From Anthopleura xanthogrammica (taxonomy: Eukaryota; Cnidaria; Anthozoa; Actiniaria; Actiniidae), in the NCBI GenBank assembly GCA_964019055.1, contig OZ025218.1, positions 5,461,259-5,525,258 on the forward strand: DNA of 64,000 bases, written 5' to 3'. The position numbers were made by a program, and so were the translations under genes. The number at the start of each line of letters is the position of its first letter. Position 1 is the stretch's first letter. Under the pieces are notes generated by a model. That model was given only the letters and a program-made list of their open reading frames with translations. It was not told where the DNA came from and searched no databases. Positions 37,392 through 48,431 of the stretch are shown here, piece after piece.

Positions 37392-37603
37392 GGCTGCTTG
37401 AAAAGAGGACCTACCACGTGGTGTCCCGGATCTTATCCCAGCATGCAACACTACCATACACACCAAAACGAGGCTCATTCAAAATGGCGGCAGATTTAGT
37501 TTTCTTTCCTTGTAAAATTTCTACATCTTGACTCACTATTTCCAAGGTCATTTATTAACTTCAAACCACTTTTATACGACTAAATAGCTTCTTTACAGTC
37601 AGC
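37392..37603. promoter_or_regulatory. Bidirectional promoter, RPS11 / CWF19L1
   Basis: 212 bp separate the two start codons. On the RPS11 side, the complement of 37400-37409 reads TCCTCTTTTC, a 5'-TOP-like tract nine bases from the ATG. A CACGTG E-box is at 37415-37420. AAAATGGCGGC at 37481-37491 matches the YY1 motif common near start sites of ribosomal and housekeeping genes. No TATA box is evident. Confidence 0.65.
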
Positions 37604-40600
37604 ATGACGACGATGAAAGTGTAAGTTGTGCTAAATTGGAATATTCCGTAACATTTTTTTAGTTAAAAGTTGCTGAAGTTTTAAGAAGTCCGTATTTTTT
37701 TTCCCAGTTTAGTTTGTGGTGAAGTGAATGGTAGAATAAACCAGCTTTATACTAGAGTCAAGAATATTCTGAAGAAGAACCCAGACTTTGAAGTGAGTGC
37801 ATTCAATGCTTTGCTTTGTGTATGAGTACTCAGGGCGGATCCAGGGGAGGGGTGCAGGGGTGCACACCCCCACCTCTGAGCAACTTCCCCCCCCTATTTT
37901 GAAGATACCCAATACGAAATAATGTTTTCTTTCTTTGATTCTGAGGGTTGCACCCCCTTGGCTTACTTTGTGCCCAACAGCCCTCCCTGAACAAAATCCT
38001 GGATCTGCCCTATGCCTTGTCTTGACCATGTCAGTGCTGTGCCATGCATGAAAACATTGACATTTGATGCAGTCTGCGCCATGTTGTAACCATGCTGTGT
38101 GCCATGACTGCTCTAATGTCCAAAATGTCAGTACAGTTCCAAACTTCTTTTCTTCTTATTTACTTCATATTTTTCTAGCTGCTGCTTTGTGTTGGAAGTT
38201 TTTTTGGCGAGACAGAAGAAAATAAGAAGGAATGGGATTCCTATATGAATGGAGAGGCTCTTGCTCCAATTGTGACTTATATACTGGGACCCAATGACCC
38301 AGAAGAGATGAAACACTTTGACTCATCGTTTTTGGAAGATGGGAAAGAACTTTGTGAGAATATCACCTTTTTAGGTAATGGATTAAAAAATATTCGGCTG
38401 TCATTTTAGACATTATTTAAATGAATGAATGGACTTATGAACAGATGGATGGATGGATGGAGAGAGAGAATTGGTGAATAAGTAGTTGGCTGGCCAGGAT
38501 AGATGGATTGAGAAATGGGATGGGATAGCTAGAATTAATGGGATTGGATTGAATGGATGGATGGATGGATAGTTTGAAGGAGAAAATTGGTAAATAAGTA
38601 GTTGGCTGGCTTGACATGAATGGCTTGAATAAATGGGCTGGTCAAGATTGAGAAATGGGATGGGATAGTTGGAACAAATGGGAATGGATTGATAGATAGA
38701 TGAATGAATGGATGGATGGATGGGTAGGTGGTGGGATAGAAGAAGGGAGGAATGGATGGATTGATAATAGAATGGCTAGAATAAATGGAATTGGATGAAT
38801 GTTATAATGGATTGGATTGGATTGATAGATGGATACATTTATGGCCTAAGATAAAGTTCCTTTTTTCTCTAAATTTATTCAAGTTATCTGTTTTTAATGC
38901 AATAATCTAATATAACTTTCAGGAAGAAAAGGAATTCTGACAACAGGAGCTGGGCTACAAATTGCTTATCTTAGTGGATCAGACCAATCTAGTGGGATAA
39001 AAGGTGGTTGTACATTTTCTCAGGAGGATGTAGAATCTCTTGCAAACAAGTCCAATGAAGACAAGTTTCAAGGAGTAGATATTTTGTTGACATCTTGTTG
39101 GCCTCAGGATATCACTGAATATGCTAGCAAGCCTGTGAGTAATCAGGTGTTAGTAGTTTTAAGTCAACTATACCTCGCTAGTAGATAGGATTGTGATGGT
39201 GAGGGTCTGAGCAGGGTATACCGTGTAGTTCCAGAAACTATTCGTACCTCCCCCACAGAGGGGGGATGGGATTTCCAAGGGATGGGAAGGTCTGAGGAGT
39301 CAACTATACCTCGCCAGTAGATGGGATTGTGATGGTGAGGGTCTAGGGAGGGTACACACATGTTGTGTAGTTCCAGGAAATATGATACGGTAAACCTCCC
39401 CTATGGCAGGGGTTTGGAATTTCCAAGGGGTGGGGAGGGTTTGATGAGGATATGTTGTGCAGTTCCAGAAAAAATCTATACCTTCCCCATGCACAGGAAA
39501 AAAAATCGAAAAACCATGAATGTTTTCATTATAAACCATGATGGTTTTCTGTAAAAAACCACTAATAAACATAAACATTAATGGTAAAATGAATTTTATT
39601 TTTCAAATAACCATTAAAATTGAATTTACATTAATGGTTAAATTAAAAACCATTCTTGTATTTTACTCAAAAAACAATATGAAAAACAAAAAAACATTAA
39701 TGTGTTTTGTTTTTATTCATAACATTAATGTTTTATCTAAATACATTAATGTTATTACAAAGTGTACCATTCATGGTTTTTACATATCCATCAATGGTTT
39801 TCTATGCCCCCATCATTACCATTAATGGTTATTGTTGATGCATTAATGTTTTCATGAAAATACATTTAGATTAGTAAAAAACCATGAATGGAAAAAATGC
39901 TCCTTAAAATACATTAACGTTATTGCAAAGTGTACCATTCATGGTTTTTACATATCCATCAATGGTTTTCTATGCCCCATCATTACCATTAATGGTTATT
40001 GTTGATGCATTAATGTTTTCATGATGGTATTACTATATTTCCCATCATAGTATTGCGCTAATTAAACATTAATGTTTTAAGCCATATAACCATTTACATA
40101 TACCATCAATGTACAATGTGACTTAAACATTAATGTTTTCATGATGGTATTACTATATTTCCCATCATAGTATTGCGCTAATTAAACATTAATGTTTTAA
40201 GCCATATAACCATTTACTTATCATCAATGTATTATGTGATTTAAACATTAATGTTTTGTTATCTGATACCATGCATGGATTAACCATGTTTCCCATCCCT
40301 GTAGTATTGTAGTAAACCAGTAATGGTTTAAATATTAAGTCCATTGATGTTTTTTTTTGTTATACCATCAATGGTTTATTACTTATAATAACCATTAATG
40401 GTTAGTGTTCGGCAAAACCATAGATGTTTTTTTCAATGGTTAATGGGCATTTCCCATTCAAAAAAAACATAAATGGTTTTTCGATTTTTTTTCCTGTGAT
40501 CGAGGGGAGTAGGGAGGGTCTGAGGAGGGTATATTGTGTAGTACCAGAAAATATCCATACCTTCCACATTATCCTTACATTAAACTGTCACCTAAGGGTA

Positions 40601-43600
40601 CATGTATATTTAGGGTGTGATTATTATATATTCTAGTATTCCATCTATTTTGTTTTCCAGGCTGATGTGTCATCAGTTCCTGTGGGTTCAAAACTGGTTT
40701 CTAAACTTTGCTATAAATTACGCCCAAGATATCATTTTGCTAGTGTAGATGGCATACACTATGAAAGAGTACCTTACAGGTAAACATGGACATTATGAGC
40801 GTCACCTAATTTTTGAAAAATCTTTTCACAACACAACACTTTTTTTCACAACATTTCAACCTTATGATTTTTCAAATCATGAAAGTCACAAAATTTAAGT
40901 ACTAGTGCTGCAAAAAATTTGATATAATAAGGAATATTCCATTCAAAACAAGACAGCCAGTCATAGGAAAGCATTCTGACTTATGGTAATCATTGTGTGG
41001 TTGCCTTGGAAACACAGGGATCACAGTTCATTACAATATTAAAAATTTATGACACAGGAACCCCATAACATCATAATAACAATGATTGATTTTCTTGTGT
41101 ATTCAGAAATCATCAGGTTTTGAAAGAGCCATCAAGACATGTTACTAGGTTTATCTCTCTGTCTTTTGTTGGAAACAAAGAAAAGAAAAAGGTAAGTCGT
41201 ATTTTGTTTATCGTGGTCATAATTCCATCCATCCATCCATCCATCCTTCCATTCATCCATTTCATCCATCCTTCCATTCATCCATTTTATCCATTTTATC
41301 CATTCCATCCATTTCATCCATGTCATCCATTTCCTCCATCCATCCATTCTTCCATCCATCTATCTATCCATCCATTCATTAACTTTAACATGTGACCATA
41401 ATCTCACCATCTCTTAAAATGTTTTTTTGTCTTCTATGTTTACAGTACATGTATGCATTCAACATTGTACCCATGTGTCACATGGAAAAATCTAAACTAA
41501 CAGAACAGCCAGAAGATGTCACTGAATTTCCCTACAATAAACTCTTACTAAGTTCATCAGAAAAATCAGTTCATGAAAAGGTAATAACTCCTGCAACATC
41601 AAATTCTTACTTCAAATTTGTATGATACCCTGAAACAACTAATCCAATCTAAGTCAGGGCACGGCTTATTCACAAATCGAACCCTAAAACAAACTCCGGG
41701 CTGATCAAAGTTAGGGCACAGCTACCTCTCAGATCAAATTGGAATTTAGCTTTTTAGGTTTTGTGGAGTGAACAAAGTTAGAGAACTCAGAGAAAAACTG
41801 GGGAATCAAGGAGAGACCTAACAATTCCTATTCACATGTAATGCATTTAATATTTTGGATATTGAATATGTGTGGTGTTCTTGACTTCAGACAGACCAAG
41901 GTGGTTTTTTCTTTGACATGAGTCGTTCAGCAAAACAAGGACAAAAAAGAAGACATGGTGAGTAAAACGAAGAAAATGGGAATTGATGACTGCGATGAAA
42001 GGTGATGGTGATGCTTACTGATGATAGTGTTGATGATGATGATGATGATGGTGATGATGATGGTGATAGTGATGATGATGGTGATGGTGATGCTGACTGA
42101 TGATAGTGTTGATGACTGATGATGGTGATGGTGATGGTGGTGGTTGTGATGATGGTGGTGATGATGATGGTGGTGATGGTGGTGATGATGATGGTGGTGA
42201 TGATGATGGTTATGATGATTGTGGTGGTGATGATGATGATGGTGATGATTGTGGTGATGATGATGATGGTGATGATTATGGTGGTGATGATGATGGTGGT
42301 ATTGATGATGATATTTTCCCTTCAGATGGCTCTCAACAACATAAACAGCCAAGACAACATGTTGGTCCACGTAAGTATGGATATTTTCTTTAAAGTACAA
42401 AATATACCCTCCTCAGACCCTGCCCACTCCTTCGAAACTCCCCTCTTCCTCTTTATGGAAAGTATTTTATGTATCTTTCATCTAGTTTGATATAATTTTT
42501 TTCAGCTCCACTCAAGGGTGATTGCTGGTTTTGTCTCGGCAGTCCTAAAGTGGAGAAACATCTTGTTGTTAGTGTGGGAAACTTGGTAAGTTTAATAAAT
42601 ATACTTCCACCTACATTTGTCATGGGCCCAGGTAGTGGATTGGGCCATATCCCCCCCCCCCCCCCCCCACAGAGGAGGAGTTAATTGTTTTTAATGGCCC
42701 TCAGTAAATTATTATAGTGTTACTTCCAAATCCCAACTCAAACATCAGAGGATTGTACTGTCTCCCACCCCCCCCCCCCCCCCCCCATAGTAGCGAGTTG
42801 AACCTTCCCCCTCCCCCTCGGGATTGGTTTACTTACAAGACGGCAGATTTCTAATATACCAGATGTGAGTTGAGTGTTTGCAGTATGTGACATTGGCGCC
42901 ATGTTGGCATATACCTTCAATAAAATATTTGTTGTCATGTCGTTAAGTTTCTACAATTTTCTGTTTTTACTGTGCGGATACTCCAACCGGGACCACTTTG
43001 ATCAACTAGTATCATTAACCAATCATATTGCAACATTTAAGTCAATATTTTTAACCGGCCAATCAGATAGCACATCAATATAATAAGAGCATGAGAATGT
43101 GATAATCTGATTGGATAATGCGGTTATCAGTTCGACCTCAGTCACCTCAGTCTAGTTTACTGTTATCTGATTGGTCAGTTTTATCTAACTGTTTCTGGTT
43201 GGTGTTTCGGCACAGTAAGTTAACTGTTTTATATTTTTCATAGTGTTATGTTGCACTTGCAAAAGGAGCTTTGGTAGATGATCATATTCTCATTTGTCCT
43301 ATTGCACACTATGAATCCACCGTCAAACTGAATGAGGTAGGTCATTTACTGTATAAATAAATGTGTTATGCCAAAGATCAATCACATATAAGAGATTATA
43401 ATTATTAATTTGACAGGAATAATAAAAAAAGTGACAAAAATACAGATTGAAATATATCTGTCACCAAAGCGGTTTGTAATAAACGTTTTTAGCTTGGGCG
43501 TAATATTTTCCCATTTCAGACCATGTGTCATTCCCTAGATTATCATATCTTTGTTTAACCGTTGCGCATGAGAAGACACATGAATATATGGATACAACTC

Positions 43601-46600
43601 AAACAAAGAATCTTGTACTCTAGAGAATGACATGTGGTCTGAAATGGGGAGAAAATTATGCTCAAGTTAAAGAGGTCTATTTTCAATGAAAAGTGAGATT
43701 TCACATCCTATATAACTACATTTAAATTAATGTAGAATTTATTTTTGTTTTATTTTATTTTACAGGAAACACTGATGGAATCCGAGAAGTATCCTTAGTT
43801 TCAAATTATGTTGTGCAATTTAAATAAGGTGGCTCAAAGTACTTTTTTTTGGCCACACTTCCCTTTTTGAATCCACTTATACATAATCTTTTTTCATTTC
43901 AATGATTCAGAATCTGAATTTTATACCAGATGTTCGGCTTGAATGAAAGTTTCGTACAATGTTCTTTTTATGCTTATCAGCATTTTCATAGCACTGATAA
44001 ATGAACTTTGCAAAAATCTTTTTTTTGTAAAGATCTTTCATTTTGGGGCTACCCGTGACCATAGTTAATGGAGTGGAATGGTTTGGAAACCTATTGTTCT
44101 AGGTTTTTGTTCAACCTTTTCTATTGTTATATGACGTTGACCGTGCACAGAGAAGAAAAAGTTGCAGCGTTTGTTCATCGTAAATTAGAGAACATAGACG
44201 TTTTTTCCTTAAAAATGTTCTAAAATAGGAGATATTTCTTAATTAATTCTATATGATAAAAATTAATTGTTTACTGAAAAGGGTAATCACCTTTTTGAAC
44301 GCTTTCTTATCTATCATCTAGTAACTTAACTGTATCTGCGCGGAATTATTTATCCTCTTCTTTGTAATCTTAGAATGAAAATTTTACACTTTCAAAATGA
44401 TCGTACATGAAAACAGTACAGAAACTAGTATTTTCAGCCATACTTGCTTTGGTTCATTGTGCACGGTCAATATCACGTGATGGTACGTTTCAACATCGCT
44501 CGCCAAACAAAAACCTAGAACAATAGGTTTCCAAACCATTCCACTCCATTAACTATGCCGTGACAAGCAAATATTAATAAATGTGCCAATTTATGTGGTT
44601 GTCCGAGCTACTGCGAAGGTCTAACCATTTGTAGATATCAGTTTTAGAGCAAATGCAGCACATTCTACTGCAGAGATATTTTAATTAAGACCCTGAATGT
44701 GGATCCGGCCACGGAAATTCAAACCCATGACCTCCTGCATAACACACCAGTTACCAATCAACTGAGCCAACTGTGATTGTAAGTCTACACTTTCTTAAGT
44801 ATTACCTTAAAGTTGACATTCCTTGACTAAGTCAAGATACAAACAAGCCTTGCAAAGAATGTTTAGTGAGGATGGGAAATCCTGTGTTATTTATGAAAGA
44901 AACTTTTACACTCAGCACTTGCAGCTGCAGGTTAGTATAACAACATTATAAACATGATATTGATGGTATATAATTATATGGGTATGATGATAGAAGGAGA
45001 AATATATAATGATCGTACCATACTGAAATGGATTCAGAACATCTATATTCTTGTTTTCCCAAGACATTTATCTATTCATTCATTCATTCATCCATTCATT
45101 TATTCATTTGTTAACTAATTAATTCATCCATCCATCCAGCCATCCAAAGATTCATTCATTCTCCTCTTTGTGATTAAATTATGTTAAAAATGATTTTAAA
45201 ATATTTTTCACAGGCTGTTCCAGTTCCAAAAATGGAAGATGAATTGCTGAAAAAGATATTCAGAGAAGAAGCTGAAATGAGGGGGATGGAAATGAAAGAA
45301 ATACCAGCAGGAAAACCACTGAATGAGGTGAGAATAACTCTAGTAATTATGTTGTCAACACCTCTGCTCTCATCCTTATGCCACTTTACCGGATATATAT
45401 CCAATCTAAAAAATGTTTATGCTACTTTACCACTCTTGAGGTGGTTGGAAAGCCTTACAGGTCTAGGACCCAATTACAAGATAAACGATAAATCAGGTTA
45501 GAATTTGTAAGTTGATTTTTGTGGAGGGAGGAAAAACCTTGAAGCATAAGAGAGAACTAACAAACAACTCTACTTGCATACGACACCGAGCCCGACGGGG
45601 CTTGAACCTGGCAGGGCTCGAACCCAGGTCACATTGGGGAGAGGGGAGTTATCTTACTGCTACGCCACCCATACTTCCCATCCTGATTATTCAGGGCTAA
45701 AATTTACATCTGATCAAAGAACAATACCCAGCCAAAATTAGCGTGTTTCAGGCCAAACGCCTCTTAGGCTGGTCGTTTTGACAGGTGACATGTTGATCAA
45801 TCCAATAAGGCTTAGACTGATTCCATAGGTCTTAGTTTTCTCTCCTTTGTGCTCGTGGTCACTGAATCTGTGAGCAAAAAAAAATTTGATAGAGGGAACT
45901 GGGGCTACTGTACCTTATGGAATCATTCTATTAAATAAGGCTGAATATCTTGACTGTATAATTTTATTTCAAGGCTGTTCCTATTGGTGCACCCTATTTT
46001 GTTGTGGAGTTCAGTAATGGTGATAGATTACTACACAGAGTACGAGGCAAGATGGACCTCCAGTTTGGCAGGTACAATGCATACTTTCTTTCTTTCTTTC
46101 CAATTACAGTCCCCATAACACACAGTATACTCTGTGTAGTGGCAGGTCCAGGTGCGCAACTCACTCAATTCTTAATAGTGCAATGTCATTTGCTTGTATA
46201 CTCTAAGGAGGTTATGTCTTTACTAATGAAGACCCATAAGGTCACTGAAAAATAAACCTGATCTGTCACTGTAAGTAAGGACCACACTTTTTTCCCTCTG
46301 GTGGCTCTGTTATGTGACAACATATATATGCAGGAACTGTGATTTTCGGAAGGGAGCATTTATTTTTTAGGAGGGGGGGAGAGGGGGGGAGGAATTAGGG
46401 GGGGGGGTTAAAAAATTACTAGATAAAAGGGGGGGTCACATTTTTTTTGAATGTTGAACCAGGGGGGGTCATGAATAAGATGAAAAAGTCAAAAAGGTAT
46501 ATTTTTTAGTTTTTTTCTGGAAGGGGGGGGGGGGGGGGGGGGCTAGAAAAATTTTATATTTGGAAGTGGGGGAGGTTATCGAAATATTCAATTCCTTACC

Positions 46601-47193
46601 ATGGGGGCTAGCATTTTTTTCTATTTGATTCCTCTAATTCCTCCGCCCCCCCCCCCCCCTCCTAAAAAATGAATGCTCCCTAATTAAGTGGACACCAAAG
46701 TTTTTAAAAATTTAAAAATTTAAATGTGAAATTTAAAAATGTCAATGTGCAAACAATGTTTTGGCTTCCATCAATCAAAACTAATCAGTCGGTACCTTTT
46801 ATATTTTTGCCTGGTGGCAGTGATAAACCAAATTCCAAGGGGAAACTTGCAACTACTAAGTCCATGTAATACTGAAAATTGCAGTATCATAACTCTCCCA
46901 AGGTCCTCTTGTCTGTGTAAGGAATTATAATTTCTCTTTTCATTTACCAACCCCACAAATCTTCTCCATTGCAAGAGAAATGCAATCCCAAATTCTTCTT
47001 CCATTTTTTCTTTCTTTCTTCACTGTTTTTTTATTCCATCCTTCTCTCTTCCAGGGAAGTCCTAGCATGTGATGCTATCCTCGATATGCCAGACAGAGCC
47101 GATTGGAAAGAGTGTAAGGTCTCAATGGACAGAGAAAAGCAGTTGGCTGGTGCCTTCAGAAAAAAATTCCAGCCTTTCGATTTTAACTTGTGA
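37604..47193 (+). CDS. CWF19L1: CWF19-like protein 1
   Basis: Homologue of fission yeast Cwf19, linked to spliceosome/lariat processing. 16 exons, 533 residues (human about 538): 37604-37620, 37708-37792, 38179-38374, 38923-39134, 40661-40779, 41107-41191, 41446-41580, 41891-41957, 42326-42370, 42506-42585, 43244-43336, 43766-43788, 44837-44930, 45214-45327, 45974-46071, 47055-47193. The N-terminal half is the metallophosphatase-like domain ([38 protein letters not shown]). The C-terminal half has the HIT-like CwfJ domain, CWFCL and EKHLVV near residue 325, then [12 protein letters not shown] and [13 protein letters not shown]. The end DWKECKVS...FQPFDFNL is the second CwfJ domain. Intron 12 is U12-type. 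Introns are crowded with transposons and microsatellites. A candidate AATAAA lies at 47646. Confidence 0.95.
37831..38011. mobile_element. MITE with CAGGGCGGATCCAGG ends
   Basis: CAGGGCGGATCCAGG at the left, CCTGGATCTGCCCT at the right, plus inner inverted GGGTGCA/TGCACCC motifs. CWF19L1 intron 2. Confidence 0.75.
38420..38840. repeat. Degenerate GGAT/ATGG repeat tract
   Basis: Imperfect (ATGG)n and GGATTGGAT repeats, with a roughly 150-bp internal duplication (GTAAATAAGTAGTTGGCTGG motif seen twice). CWF19L1 intron 3. Confidence 0.8.
39163..39486. repeat. Tandem copies of the GTGTAGTTCC family
   Basis: About three diverged units of roughly 110 bp, each with TACCTCGCCAGTAGATGGG-like, GGGAGGGTCTGAGG-like and GTGTAGTTCCAGAAA-like blocks. 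The array is interrupted by the element at 39492-40498 and resumes at 40499-40575. Confidence 0.7.
39492..40498. mobile_element. 1-kb foldback element of CATTAATG palindromes
   Basis: The ends CACAGGAAAAAAAATCGAAA (39492 onward) and its reverse complement (ending at 40498) are perfect for at least 26 bp. The interior carries at least fourteen exact CATTAATG octamers plus many CATGAATG and CATCAATG variants, often as CCATTAATGG or ACATTAATGT. Two internal duplications are clear: about 168 bp (39744 and 39912) and about 120 bp (40008 and 40128). No protein-coding frame of known type. It splits an older repeat array in CWF19L1 intron 4. Confidence 0.8.
41220..41382. repeat. CCAT-rich microsatellite
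   Basis: Imperfect (CCAT)n, CWF19L1 intron 6. Confidence 0.9.
41640..41825 (-). mobile_element. SINE-like copy with two tail units
   Basis: On the plus strand, CTAAGTCAGGGCACGGCTTA and GATCAAAGTTAGGGCACAGC are two diverged units of the 57-bp repeat expanded at 58753-59544, followed by the SINE body in reverse. CWF19L1 intron 7. Confidence 0.5.
42000..42310. repeat. GATGGT/GATGAT tract
   Basis: Imperfect trinucleotide repeat in CWF19L1 intron 8. His-, Asp- and Val/Met-rich frames on both strands are repeat artefacts. Confidence 0.9.
43478..43682. mobile_element. Foldback MITE, family 1, copy 2
   Basis: Ends AATAAACG...AGCTTGGGCG and AGTTAAAGAGGTCTATT inverted. TTTCAGACCATGTGTCATTC occurs in one arm and its inverse in the other. 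CWF19L1 intron 11. Confidence 0.75.
44060..44557. mobile_element. 498-bp foldback element with 52-bp perfect arms
   Basis: The ends begin CATAGTTAATGGAGTGGAAT and stay identical for 52 bp. CCGTGAC flanks both sides (44053-44059, 44558-44564). An inner inverted pair, TTGACCGTGCAC and GTGCACGGTCAA, lies further in. No coding frame. Confidence 0.88.
44620..44785 (-). mobile_element. tRNA-derived SINE, family B
   Basis: On the minus strand, AGTTGGCTCAGTTGATTGG (A-box) and GTCATGGGTTTGAATTTCC (B-box) form a tRNA-like head, followed by a body ending GACAACCACATAAATTGG. The same order occurs at 54215-54400 (+). Confidence 0.65.
45063..45170. repeat. ATTC/ATCC microsatellite
   Basis: Short imperfect (ATTC)n and (ATCC)n tract ahead of CWF19L1 exon 14. 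Confidence 0.8.
45495..45690 (-). mobile_element. tRNA-derived SINE, family A
   Basis: Minus strand: TGGCGTAGCAG (A-box, about 45658-45668) and GGTTCGAGCC (B-box, 45615-45624) about 35 bp apart form a tRNA-like Pol III promoter. The body follows with GAGTTGTTTGTTAGTTC and CCTCCCTCCACAAAAATCAA. This copy shows head and body together and ties the truncated copies elsewhere to one family. CWF19L1 intron 14. Confidence 0.7.
46352..46680. mobile_element. Foldback MITE with poly-G/poly-C arms
   Basis: GGGAGCATTTATTTTTTAGG at the left and its near-exact inverse at the right, each followed inward by runs of G or C; an internal G run of about 20 lies near 46520. CWF19L1 intron 15. Confidence 0.8.
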
Positions 47194-47400
47194 GTCAATG
47201 TATTGCTGCCTTCCAACAACTTACAGATCAGGACTATGAGGATGTCAGTAATACTACACTTGTGAGTCAATGTATTGCTGCCTTACAACAACTTACAGAG
47301 GACTATAAGGATGTCAGTAATACTACACTTGTGAGTCAATGTATTGCTGCCTTCCAACAACTTACAGAGGACTATAAGGATGTCAGTAATACTACACTTG
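47189..47400. repeat. 69-72 bp tandem triplication at the CWF19L1 stop codon
   Basis: Three units, each starting TTGTGAGTCAATGTATTGCT and containing CAACAACTTACAG and GATGTCAGTAATACTACAC. The first unit starts in the last sense codon, so the TGA is part of the repeat. Each unit carries a donor-like GTGAGT and an acceptor-like CTTACAG 37 bp apart. Confidence 0.9.
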
Positions 47401-47798
47401 TTTCAACTTCTCTCTGGCCTGTGAAGCCTTGGAATGGAGCAATAATGGAGAGTGGAAGGAAATAGTGCATCATCTACCTATCGTTTTCTTTATCTTCTCT
47501 ACTTCACAAAAATGTTATATTTGTTGACCAATTGCAGCCATGTTGACTGGAACAATAGATTTCCCCATCCGCTAGCTTCAGATTCAAATGCTTAATGACA
47601 AGGTTATGTTTTGGTTAAACAAAAGTTTTTATTCTGACTAGTGGGAATAAACATGGCTCGGTGGAATCAAGGTTGATGAACAACGTGCCTTGTGTAAAAA
47701 TACACCGACCCCGAATTGATTGTTCTACCTCCCTAGTTACTGTTGCTATGTCGAACAAGCTAAAATGTGTTTTTTTATATACAGTATGTGACAGACAC

Positions 47799-47914
47799 CA
47801 ATAGCAGTTATTACGGATGCATGCAAACGAGACAAGCATCGTATCGACCCGATAGCATCACTTGTATGATTCTTAAAACAAAAGAATATCTCATTTGCAT
47901 AATAACAGCTATTG
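47799..47914. mobile_element. Foldback MITE, GTTATTACGGATGCATGC family, copy 1
   Basis: CAATAGCAGTTATTACGG at the left, AATAACAGCTATTG at the right, with ATGCAAACGAGA/TCTCATTTGCAT further in. A second copy is at 51415-51560. Confidence 0.7.
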
Positions 47915-48310
47915 CAGAAAATCATAAATGTCTGTCTTGGGATATATAAATGCATTCTAAAGGTACTACTAAAAAGCTTTTTGAATTCAGGTTTGTTTGT
48001 CAGAGTCATTCTATATTCCATGATGGGATAACTATCCATTGTTTGATGGTCACTAAAGCAGGGCCAGGATCGGTGTATGAGAATAATAATAATGACTAAT
48101 ATTATAGCTATTTAACATTTTTTTTTTTTTTAATCTTCACAAATATTTTCAGCAAAATGCAATTCCCCAATATCTGCAAACTTTAGTAATAATCATTATA
48201 AATTATTAGATGTTATTAATGCCTACACCTTAGAAATGACAATTATATTCAAAATTTTAGAAATTCGAATAATTTTTAAATTACTGTTAATGACTAACTT
48301 AATCAACTAA

Positions 48311-48431
48311 GGCCCGGTTAGACGTCGAATTTCACATGTGCCGAATCTAATGCAAATGAGCAAAACCTATTGTTTGAATTCATTTGCATTAGATTTGGCA
48401 TGTGATTGAAATTTGACATCTAAACAGGGCC
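48311..48431. mobile_element. Harbinger-like MITE with TAA duplication
   Basis: GGCCCGGTTAGACGTCGAAT at the left matches the inverted right end with few changes, and TCTAATGCAAATGA is inverted nearer the centre. TAA flanks both sides (48308-48310, 48432-48434). Related to 18277-18518. Confidence 0.8.

Larger units (their letters stand above)
43789..44836 (+). other. CWF19L1: U12-type intron of CWF19L1
   Basis: The donor GTATCCTTA matches the minor-spliceosome 5' site. The 3' end has branch point TTCCTTGAC (44819-44827) with the branch A ten bases from the terminal CAAG. There is no polypyrimidine tract, also typical. Joining GAGAA to ATACAAAC restores SEKYKQAL, which aligns with the human sequence, so the splice is well fixed. 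The intron holds a 498-bp foldback element and a SINE. Confidence 0.9.

Noticed and set aside
41927..42400. Poly-His and poly-Asp open frames on both strands
   Set aside because: They read through the GATGGT microsatellite; the real exon here is the short CWF19L1 exon at 42326-42370.
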